This document shows, in pieces, positions 55,452-63,028 of a stretch of DNA of 64,000 nt. The position numbers and the translations under genes are program-made. Under the pieces are notes generated by a model that saw only the letters and a list, made by a program, of their open reading frames with translations, had not been told where the DNA came from and did not search any database. This DNA is from Micromonospora parastrephiae (GTDB taxonomy: Bacteria; Actinomycetota; Actinomycetes; Mycobacteriales; Micromonosporaceae). The stretch's first letter is position 1. Every line of letters begins with the position of its first letter. The stretch spans positions 1 to 64,000 of the forward strand of contig NZ_JAEVHM010000012.1 of assembly GCF_016802865.1 (NCBI RefSeq). Direction: 5' to 3'.

Positions 55452-57853
55452 TTATCCGCCGCAGGTGGCGGCGGGGTGCTGCACGGTCCGCACGGTCGTC
55501 ACGTCCCTACCGCCGACCACACCGGTCACCCGGACCGTCGCCGTACCAGCCGCCACCGACACCGCCCGCGAGTTGAACGACTGATAGACACTCGCCCCCG
55601 GCGCCACCGCCGCGAACGACCGACTCCCGTACGCCGTCTCCAACGCCACCCCGACCGGCCCATCCGAATCGTTACGCGCCCGCACCGCCACGTACGCCTT
55701 CCCACCCAGACACCGCGCCTGAGCCGTGACCGTCACGGGCAACGCCGCGAGCACTCCGAGCCGGGCCAGTTGGTAGCTGAGTGCCCGCTCCGGCGCGTCG
55801 ATCTGGTTCTGGGTGCCGAAGTGTCCGGCCCGCGCCGACCTGGCCGCCGTGAGCGCGGACTGTGCCGCGGCCCAGGCGTCGGCCGGGTAGTGGCGCCCGT
55901 CGAGGCTCTCGGCGTGGGCGATGGCAGCGTCGAGGGCGCTGGTGTCCAGTGGCCGGGCCTGCGCGGTCAGCGTGTCGCTGAGCAGGTAGTGGTCGAAGTC
56001 GACCCGTCCGCCGGTCTCCTGGGTCGCGTAGTTGAACAGTCCGACCCGGTGACCCATGAAGTGCGCGAGGCTGCGTCCAGCGTCTGCGGCCCGACGCGGT
56101 CGCCCAGACGAGTCCACTGCTGCCCGTCCAGGCTGTAGTAGAACGTCGTCCACAACTGGCCCACCGGCGAGGCGAAGTCGAGGTCCGCCTTCACGTGCAC
56201 CTCGGTGGCGGCACCGAGCGGCACCGTCGTGCCCGGTAGGAAGGTCTCCAGCGTCGACTGGTCGAGGTCGACCGCGAACGGCTGCACCCGGTTGACGACG
56301 CCCAGCGTGTTGACGCCGCCGACGCGCTTGACCGCCACGTACGAGAATCCGCGGTTGTAGGCGGCCAGGCCCGCGACGTCGCCGTTTCGCATCCCGGAGA
56401 TGTCCATCCGGGTCTCCACCGACTGCCGTGGCCCGAACGTCCGCTGGGAGAGCGTGTTGCGGGCCTCCTCGAACCACGCCAGCTCGGCCCGGTTGGACAG
56501 TTTCGTGTAGACGTACTGGCCGGTGACCACCTTGCCGGCGGTCAACCGCAGCCAGCCGTCACGGTCGGTGAGCGACCAGTACCGGTTGTCGGGGGCGTGG
56601 TTCCACTCCCACGCCAGGTCCAGCCGCGATCCGTTGGGTCTGATCTCCGCCTCGTCGAGCGGCGCGGGCACGGTCCACTGTTCGTCCTGGTACGCCCTGT
56701 GCGGCGCGTCGTTGGCGAAGTCGTCCGAGGCGACGATGCTCTTCTGTCGTTCGAACACCTCCTCCGCCGGGCTGAGCTGGATCGGCTTGTCGAACAGGCC
56801 GTTGACCGGTACGACACCGTCGGTGCCGAAGGTGGGCCACCCGTCCTGCCAGGTGGCGGGAATGAGCGCCGGGATCCGCCCGATCGGGAAGGTGTCGCGG
56901 AAGAACATGCCGTGCCAGTCGGTCCCGCCACCCGGGCGGCTGATCGGCACCAGGCTGCCCTGCGCGAAGCCGTTGGAGTTGAGCACCCCACGCGCCTCGT
57001 AGGTGTTCACCCCGCCGGCTGAGGTGTAGCGGCCGAGCAGGTTCTTCGACCGGAACATGACGACCTGGCGGCCCTGCCCGGACGGCCAGGTGATGATGAC
57101 GGCGTAGTACCAGCCGTCGATGCGATAGAACTGCGCGCCCTCGAACAGGCCGCCGATGAACGGCTGCCCGGCGTAGTCGCCCGCCGTGAAGATGTTCGGA
57201 TAGTCCTGCTCGATGGCCGTCAGATCGGCGTTGAGGCGTACGGCGCTGGTGCCGCCGGAGCCGTAGAAGATGTACGGCGTGCCGTCGACGTCGAAGAACA
57301 GCGACGGGTCGTGCAGGCCGCGGCCGAGGGCGGTGCGCTGCCAGGCGCCGTTCTCGATGTCGTCGGTGCGGTAGAGGTACGCCCCGTTGAGGTTGTTGGT
57401 GTTGAAGGCGACGTAGAACATGCCGTCGTGGTAACGCAGCGACGACGCCCACTGACCCTGGCCGTACGAGTTCTGGCCGTTGCGCAGTGAGAAGGAGTCA
57501 CCGATGCTCGCCCGGTCGAAGACGTAGTTGACGATTTCCCAGTTCACGAGGTCGTAGGACTTCATGATCGGCGCACCCGGGCTCAGGTGCATCGTCGTGC
57601 TGATCATGTAGTAGATGTCGCGGCCCTCGTCGTTCTCGGCGGCCGGCACGCGTTCCACGCTGATGTCCGGCACGTCGGCGTTGAGCAGCGGCACCGAGTA
57701 CGTGCCGGCGCCGGTGTCGGTCGAGGTGTACGACGATCGGGGCGACCACTGGTCGGCGGCGTGCGCGACGGCGGGCGTGCTCACCAGGCTGGCACCGACG
57801 AGCACGGCAACCGATGCGAGCGTGCGCAACGGACCGGGCCGTCGGGTGTGCAC
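55452..57853 (-). CDS. Secreted GH43 beta-xylosidase-like enzyme with C-terminal module (frame interrupted once)
   Basis: Restored length is 800 residues from GTG 57853 (VHTRRPGPLRTLASVAVLVGASLVSTPAVAHA signal; a weaker TTG at 57979 is also in frame). GH43 propeller about 45-360: PLLNADVPDISVERVP (base Asp), MHLSPGAPIMKSYDLVNWEIVNYV, SLFFDVDGTPYIFYGSGG, GLFEGAQFYRIDGWYYAVI (acid Glu). Xylosidase C-terminal beta-sandwich about 375-600 (WEWNHAPDNRYWSLTDRDGWLRLTAG, YVYTKLSNRAELAW). An alpha-helical segment (SALDAAIAHAESLDGRHYPADAWAAAQSAL) leads to the same 95-residue module as the next gene. The frame breaks at about 56074 near TLD; one added base restores GSLAHFMGHRVGLFNYATQETGG. First gene of the surface cluster, behind a LacI-type operator. 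Confidence 0.88.
55454..55741. repeat. 288-bp direct repeat, copy 2
   Basis: Encodes the C-terminal module of the second GH43 gene; nearly identical to 52835-53122, 2.6 kb away in the same orientation. Confidence 0.92.
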
Positions 57854-58004
57854 GGTGGACCCGAGCCGGTCCAGCGCACCGGCGACACAGTGGAGCGCGG
57901 CGATCAGTCTGGTCGACGTTGGCCTGCGGGAAGGGCTGGGGACACGCGAGCGGGTCGGCGCGACCAAGGTGGGCTCCAAACGCGAGGTGGCGTGGAGGCC
58001 ATCG

Positions 58005-58018
58005 TGTTATCGCTAACA
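58005..58018. promoter_or_regulatory. LacI-type operator TGTTATCGCTAACA
   Basis: Near-perfect palindrome (reverse complement TGTTAGCGATAACA), 25 bases before the TTG and 151 before the GTG candidate start of the first GH43 gene in the cluster. Same site, one base different, as at 7950-7963. Confidence 0.8.
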
Positions 58019-58108
58019 ATGCCTGTCAAGACAATCAATGAAACCTGCCCGAAGTGTCCCCGTAACACCTGCGGGCGCCGCCCGCCCGGCAGGCGGCGTC
58101 GCCGCCCG

Positions 58109-58576
58109 TCAGGCTTCGGTGTCGTGGCCGCTCGCCGGAAGGGTCGCCACGCTGCGGCCCAGCGCGGTTCGGAACTCCCGGTATCCGTCGGCGCCGAGCG
58201 CGTCGGAGAGCCTCTGCTCGATCTGGTCGACGACACCGTCGGAGATTTCCATGAACCGGAGCCCCCGTTCGGTCGGCACGATCAGCTTTGCCCGGCGGTC
58301 GGCCGGGTCGGGCGTACGTCGGACGTAGCCCAGTCGCTCCAGTTCGTCGAGGATCGCGCCCATCGTCTGCTTGTTCCGTCCGGCCAGCCGGGCGAGTTCG
58401 CCGGGGCGGGTGCCCTCCGGGTCCAGGTACGCGAGCACCGCGCCGTGGCGGGGCCGGGCGTCGTCGAACCCCTGCTCCGCGACACGCGTGAAGATCTCGC
58501 GCTGGACGCCCGCGGACAGCTGCACGGCCAGGATGCCGAGATCGGGGTCCTGCTCCTTGCGTGTGCTGCGCTTCAT
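58109..58576 (-). CDS. MarR-family transcriptional regulator
   Basis: A 155-residue winged-helix regulator starting at ATG 58574-58576 (MKRSTRKEQDPDLGILAVQLSAG). DNA-binding part: RHGAVLAYLDPEGTRPGELARLAGRNKQTMGAILDELERLGYVRRTPDPADRRAKLIVPTERGLRFM, the wing DPADRRA being diagnostic. Long helices at both ends form the dimer interface. Divergent from an NmrA-type reductase across 99 bases with a perfect 7+1+7 palindrome; it probably represses both genes until a phenolic or electrophile ligand binds. Confidence 0.94.
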   Translation of the reverse strand: MKRSTRKEQDPDLGILAVQLSAGVQREIFTRVAEQGFDDARPRHGAVLAYLDPEGTRPGELARLAGRNKQTMGAILDELERLGYVRRTPDPADRRAKLIVPTERGLRFMEISDGVVDQIEQRLSDALGADGYREFRTALGRSVATLPASGHDTEA

Positions 58577-58582
58577 ATTTTG

Positions 58583-58597
58583 GTCCAATCATTGGAC
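58583..58597. promoter_or_regulatory. MarR operator GTCCAAT-C-ATTGGAC
   Basis: Perfect 7-bp inverted repeat with one central base, seven bases upstream of the MarR start and 79 before the divergent reductase. A further half-site TTTTGGAC follows at about 58605-58612. Confidence 0.72.
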
Positions 58598-58675
58598 GGT
58601 ACAAGTTTTGGACTATATCGTCTGTCCGGTGACCAGCGGCCCGACCACGGTCCGCGTAACCGGGAGGACACCCCC

Positions 58676-59521
58676 ATGACCATTCTGATCACCGGAGCGA
58701 CGGGCACCGTGTCGAGGGAGGTGCTACGGGAACTCGCCGGCAGGCAGCCGGTACGTGCCCTCGTGCGGGACGCCTCGCGCGCACCCCAGCTCGACGGCGT
58801 CGATTACGTCGTCGGCGACCTGGACAGCCCCACCACGCTGACCCCGGCGTTCGAGGGCGTGACGACGCTGTGGCTGCTGACGCCGATGGGTCCGATGGCA
58901 CCGAGCCAGAGCATGAACGCCGTGTGGGCCGCCCGGCAGGCCGGGGTGCGGCACATCGTCCGGCTCTCCGCCATCGGCGCCGCACACGACGCGCCCACCC
59001 GCAACGGACGACTGCACGCGCTCTCCGACGCCGAATTGCAGGAATCCGGCATCCCCTGGACGATCCTGCGTCCCAGCTACTTCATGCAGAACCTGCTCGC
59101 CTCCAAGGCCGGGGAGCACCTCTACGGGCTCTTCGGCGACGCCCGGGTCGGCCTCATCGACGCACGGGACATCGCCGCGGTCGGAGCCGAGATCCTCGCC
59201 GCGCCCGAACGACACGAGGGCGTGATCTACACACCCACCGGTCCGGAGAGCATCAGCCTCGACCAGGCGGCGCAGGACATCGCTCGTACGCTCGGACAGC
59301 CGGTGCGCTACGTACCGCAGAGCCCCGAACAGGCACGCGACGCTCTGCTCCATGCGGGCCTCGACCAGTGGTCGGCGGAGGTCCTCGCCGAGTACCGGGT
59401 CGCCTACGGCTCCGGTTGGGGCGACTTCACCAACGACCACGTCGCCCGGGTCGCCGGCCGGCCGCCGCGCGGCTTCGCCGAGTTCGTCCGCGACCATCGC
59501 GAGCACTTCGCCAGCGCCTGA
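58676..59521 (+). CDS. NmrA-type SDR NAD(P)-binding oxidoreductase
   Basis: A 281-residue atypical short-chain dehydrogenase with ATG 58676 after CGGGAGGACA. Rossmann motif ITGATGTVSREVLREL (TGATGxxG form), then VRALVRDAS (NADP-preferring Arg), VDYVVGDLDSP, TTLWLLTPM, IVRLSAIGA and IPWTILRPSYFMQNL (substrate side). Family members act as NADPH-dependent quinone or enoyl reductases or redox sensors. Divergent MarR control suggests induction by aromatic or electrophilic compounds. A terminator follows. Confidence 0.94.
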   Translation: MTILITGATGTVSREVLRELAGRQPVRALVRDASRAPQLDGVDYVVGDLDSPTTLTPAFEGVTTLWLLTPMGPMAPSQSMNAVWAARQAGVRHIVRLSAIGAAHDAPTRNGRLHALSDAELQESGIPWTILRPSYFMQNLLASKAGEHLYGLFGDARVGLIDARDIAAVGAEILAAPERHEGVIYTPTGPESISLDQAAQDIARTLGQPVRYVPQSPEQARDALLHAGLDQWSAEVLAEYRVAYGSGWGDFTNDHVARVAGRPPRGFAEFVRDHREHFASA

Positions 59522-59541
59522 TCCCGGCCCTGTCGCGACCT

Positions 59542-59569
59542 GCCCTTCGGTGCAGTCTCACCGAAGGGC
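59542..59569. terminator. Hairpin terminator
   Basis: Perfect 11-bp stem GCCCTTCGGTG/CACCGAAGGGC with a six-base loop, between convergent reductase and GlxA genes. Confidence 0.87.
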
Positions 59570-59625
59570 GCGTCGCGCGGTGGCGACGCTGCCGGCTCGG
59601 TCGTGACGAGCGCACGGGCCACCGG

Positions 59626-60633
59626 TTACCGGAGGTCCTCGTCGTTCAGGGCGGACGCGGCGTCGCGTGTCGCCGTGCGGAAGCGCTGTTGGTAGGCCCG
59701 TGGCGAGACCCCGACCCGCGCGAGGAACATCCGGCGCAAGGTCTCCGGGCTGCCCACGCCGACCTGTCGGGCACAGGCGGTGACCGACTGGCCCGCGTGC
59801 AACAGCCGGATGGCCGCGTCGACACGCACGCCCTCCACGTACCTGCCGGGGCTGCTGCCGACCTCCTGCCGGAACATCCGGGAGAGGTGCCGGGGGCTGA
59901 CGTGCGCCCGGGCGGCGAGCGCCGGCACCGAATGGTCGTCGGCCGGGTCGGCGGCCACCGCGTCGGTCACCTGCCGTAGTACGGGACTGCTGGGCCGGGG
60001 CAGGGTCAGCGAGGGCGAGAACTGTGACTGACCGCCCGGCCGCTGCAGGAACACGACGAGCGACTGCGCGACCGATCGCGCCACCTCCTCGCCGTGGTCA
60101 CGCTCCACGAGGGCCAGGGCGAGGTCGATGCCCGCGGAAACGCCCGCCGAGGTGAAGATCGTCCCGTCCTCCACGAAGATCGCGTCGGGCTCCACCCGCA
60201 CCCGGGGAAACGCGGCGGCGAGCAGACGGGCGTGCCGCCAGTGCGTCGTGGCCCGACGGCCGTCCAGCAGGCCGGCCGCGGCCAGCACGAACGCGCCGGT
60301 GCAGACCGACGCGGTACGGGCGGCACGGCGTGACAGCGACGCCGCCGCGGCCCTGAGGTCGGAGCTGATCGGGGCCGTCGGCAGGGAGTCGCCGCCGACC
60401 ACCAGGGCCGTCCCGACGTCCGTCGCCGACTCGACGGCACCGTCGACGGGGACGCGCATGCCGGTCGAGGAGCGGACCGGGGCACCGTCGCTGGACAGCA
60501 CCTCCAACTCGTACCGGGCGCCGAATCTGGCGGCTTCCGCGAACACCTCGAAGGGTCCGGCGAGGTCCAGCATCTTCATTCCGTCGAAGACGAGGGCAGA
60601 GACCCGATGCACCCGTTTAGCATGGTTCGTCAC
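59626..60633 (-). CDS. GlxA-type AraC regulator with DJ-1/PfpI domain
   Basis: A 335-residue regulator from GTG 60631-60633 after CCGGAGGGGTGC. N-terminal DJ-1/PfpI-like domain (about 8-185): VSALVFDGMKMLDLAGPFEVFAEA, ALVVGGDSLP, TASVCTGAFVLAAAGLLDGRRATTHW (nucleophile-position Cys), GTIFTSAGVSAGIDLALALVE. C-terminal AraC HTH (about 225-320): LAARAHVSPRHLSRMFRQEVGSSPGRYVEGVRVDAAIRLL and VGVGSPETLRRMFLARVGVSPRAYQQRF. Divergent from the HD-domain gene across 129 bases; the ligand is unknown. Confidence 0.95.
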   Translation of the reverse strand: MTNHAKRVHRVSALVFDGMKMLDLAGPFEVFAEAARFGARYELEVLSSDGAPVRSSTGMRVPVDGAVESATDVGTALVVGGDSLPTAPISSDLRAAAASLSRRAARTASVCTGAFVLAAAGLLDGRRATTHWRHARLLAAAFPRVRVEPDAIFVEDGTIFTSAGVSAGIDLALALVERDHGEEVARSVAQSLVVFLQRPGGQSQFSPSLTLPRPSSPVLRQVTDAVAADPADDHSVPALAARAHVSPRHLSRMFRQEVGSSPGRYVEGVRVDAAIRLLHAGQSVTACARQVGVGSPETLRRMFLARVGVSPRAYQQRFRTATRDAASALNDEDLR

Positions 60634-60762
60634 CGTTTGCACCCCTCCGGCCTGTCCCGATCCGAGGGAAGCATGGCAGACAGGACAGGGCGGCGGACGG
60701 CCTCGTCGAGTGACGCTTGACGCATCGGAGCGCGCCACGGGCTCCCGGACCGACAGGAAGTC

Positions 60763-61401
60763 ATGATCCAGACAATCGCGGGGATCGAGATCCCCGACTC
60801 GCAGCTCGCCAACGACGCCACCGACCTGGTCCGTGCGGCCACCGACGACCTGCTGTTCCACCACTCCCGACGGGTCTTCGTCTTCGGCTCCCTCCAGGGC
60901 CGGCGACTCGGGCTGAAGGCCGACCCCGAGCTGCTCTACGTGGGGGCGATGTTCCACGACCTGGGTCTGACCGAGCGCTACCGTCGCGACGACCAGCGCT
61001 TCGAGTTGGACGGCGCGGACGAGGCACGCAGTTTCCTCCGCTCACACGGGATCGGCGAGCACGAGGCGCGGCTCGTGTGGGAGGCGATCGCCCTGCACAC
61101 CACGCCCGAGGTGCCCTACCGACTGGAGCCCGAGGTCGCCCTTGTCACCGCGGGCGTCGAGACGGACGTGCTCGGCATCGGCTACCGGGAGCTGTCCCCC
61201 GCCGACATCGCCGCGGTGACCGCGGCGCACCCGCGGCCGAACTTCAAACGCGCCATCGTCGACGCGTTCGCCGACGGTTTCCGGCACCGGCCGGACACCA
61301 CGTTCGGGACCGTCAACGGCGACGTCCTCGAGCACCGCGTGCCGGGTTACCGCCACATCGACTTCGTCCGGGTCATCGAGGAGTCCGCCTGGCCGGAGTG
61401 A
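60763..61401 (+). CDS. HD-domain protein
   Basis: A 212-residue protein starting MIQTIAGIEIPDSQLANDATDLVRAATDDLL. HD-superfamily motif: HHSRRVFVFG (His), ELLYVGAMFHDLGLTERYR (His-Asp pair), then IALHTT and GVETDVLGIG supply the remaining ligands. Metal-dependent phosphohydrolase fold, small single-domain type similar to cyanamide-hydratase-like proteins. The substrate is not known. Its last 29 bases overlap, in convergent orientation, the end of the desulfhydrase gene. Divergent partner of the GlxA regulator and a plausible target of it. Confidence 0.92.
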   Translation: MIQTIAGIEIPDSQLANDATDLVRAATDDLLFHHSRRVFVFGSLQGRRLGLKADPELLYVGAMFHDLGLTERYRRDDQRFELDGADEARSFLRSHGIGEHEARLVWEAIALHTTPEVPYRLEPEVALVTAGVETDVLGIGYRELSPADIAAVTAAHPRPNFKRAIVDAFADGFRHRPDTTFGTVNGDVLEHRVPGYRHIDFVRVIEESAWPE

Positions 61402-62285
61402 GCTGTCCGAGTTCGGGGTGGCCGAAGAGTCCCGGCAGTCCGCCGGTGTGCAGAAAGACCACCCTGTCGCCGTGCGGAAAGCTGCCGGCCAGCAGCGCCG
61501 CCATCGCCCGACCCGTGTACGTCGGATCCAGGAACACGCCCTCCTCGCGGGCGGTCTCGTACAGGGCCGCCCGCACGGCGTCGGTGACCACGCCGTAACC
61601 CGCGCCCACCTGCGATCCGTCGATGCGCAACGCGCCCGGCTCGACCTGGCCGTCAAGCAGCCCGGCGACGGTGGCACGGGGGTCGGGCACCGCGCCCGTG
61701 TCCACCCCGACCACCCGCTCGGCGCCCATTTCACGTACCAGTCCGGCCATCGTGCCGCCCGAGCCGAGCGCCACCACGACCTCCGCACCGTCGATGTCCG
61801 GCACCTGGGCGCGCAGTTCCCGGCCGCAGTCCACGTAGCCCTGTACCGATGCGGACGAGGTGCCGCCGAACGGAATGACGTACGCCGACCGTCTCTCCGC
61901 CTCAACCGCCACCACCTCGGCGAGCGGCCGGTCTCCGCTCCAGACGATCTCCGCGCCGGCCAGCTCGTCGAGGAGCAGGTTGCCGCGTCGGTCCGGGGCG
62001 GGCGGACCGCCGAGCACCAGCACGCAGGCGAGACCCAGCCGCGCGGCCGCCGCGGCGGTCAGCCGCGCGTGGTTGCTCTGCGGCGCCCCTGAGGTGATCA
62101 CCGTGGTCGCACCGACGCGACCGCCTGCGCGCACGTGTAGCGCAGTTTGCGGATCTTGTTGCCACCTCCGCCGAGCCCACCGAGGTCGTCGCGCTTGAAC
62201 CACAGGCCAGACCCAGCCGGGCGGCGAGGCGGGGCGCGGCCTCCAGCGGGGTCGGCCACGTACCGAGGGAGACAGGAGTCGTCAT
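61373..62285 (-). CDS. D-cysteine desulfhydrase/ACC deaminase-like PLP enzyme (frame interrupted twice)
   Basis: Restored length is 304 residues. ATG 62285 begins MTTPVSLGTWPTPLEAAPRLAARLG. Family signature: LWFKRDDLGGLGGGGNKIRKLRY (PLP-binding Lys in NK), TTVITSGAPQSNHARLTAAAAARLGL, VALGSGGTMAGLV (phosphate loop) and the end RVVFLHTGGLPGLFGH (Tyr/Gly region, HTGG typical). Two breaks: about 62212, one added base in a G run (coding strand) giving RLG-SGLWFKRDD, and about 62112, one added base in a G pair giving QAVA-SGATTVITSG. With both added the frame runs intact. Products would be pyruvate, sulfide and ammonia from D-cysteine, or alpha-ketobutyrate from ACC; the two cannot be separated here. 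Confidence 0.87.
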
Positions 62286-62542
62286 CCGCACAGCTAATCA
62301 CCCCGCTTCCGATGCGCGGCTTCCCGATCCGAGCGACACAGCCGCCCCCGCCGCCGAGTCCGAGGGGTGTGAGGTGGTGCTGACCCGTCCGCGCCACGCC
62401 GGCCCCGGACGCCGGCTGGTTTGACGTCCGGCGCAGGCGGGTAGTGTGACTGTCGGGTCAAGACATGCGCCCTCCAGTGGTCAACCCTGCCTCGGCACGT
62501 AGCCCGGCGGGTGGCCACCCTCCTTGAGGGCGGAGCCAGCAT

Positions 62543-62995
62543 GTGACAGACCAGTTCCCGGATCTCCGGCCGTCGCCACCCGACGTGCGCACACCGATCA
62601 TGTCCCTGGCCTTGACTCGCGACGGCTCCACCAGTCTGATCAGCGTCGCCGGTGAGATCGACATGAGCAACGCCCACCTGCTCACCGAGCTGGTGGAATT
62701 TCTCTGCCGGACGCCCGTACCTCTGATCGCGCTGGACCTGTCGGCGGTCCGCTTCCTCGGCGCACACGGGGTCACCGCCCTGCTCCAGGCCAGCAAACTC
62801 ACCACCACGGCCGGGGCCCGGCTCACGGTGCGTGCCCCCTCGCCATTCGTGCTTCGCGTCCTCGGCGTGGCCGGGGTGCTGCCCCACCTGAACCTCGACG
62901 GCGCACCCCGGGCGTCCGGCGCCGCGCTCACGGACGTCGTCTGGCGAACTGCACGGCCCCGACCAGCGCGGACGTCCACAGACCGCGTGGCCTGA
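62543..62995 (+). CDS. STAS-domain anti-sigma-factor antagonist-like protein
   Basis: A 150-residue protein from GTG 62543 after GGAGCCAGCAT. STAS fold: GSTSLISVAGEIDMSNAHLLTELVEFLC, VPLIALDLSAVRFLGAHGVTALLQASKLTTTAGARLTVRAPS and VLRVLGVAGVLPHLNL. In SpoIIAA-type antagonists the phosphorylatable residue lies in the segment D-L-S-x-V-x-F-x-D/G-S/A; here the sequence is DLSAVRFLGAHG, where the usual Asp-Ser is replaced by Gly-Ala, so regulation by Ser phosphorylation is unlikely. A Pro/Arg-rich tail follows. The preceding 257 bases (62286-62542) contain no other gene. Confidence 0.88.
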   Translation: MTDQFPDLRPSPPDVRTPIMSLALTRDGSTSLISVAGEIDMSNAHLLTELVEFLCRTPVPLIALDLSAVRFLGAHGVTALLQASKLTTTAGARLTVRAPSPFVLRVLGVAGVLPHLNLDGAPRASGAALTDVVWRTARPRPARTSTDRVA

Positions 62996-63028
62996 CACGG
63001 CCCACATTCCCCCAGCTCAAGGAGAGAC

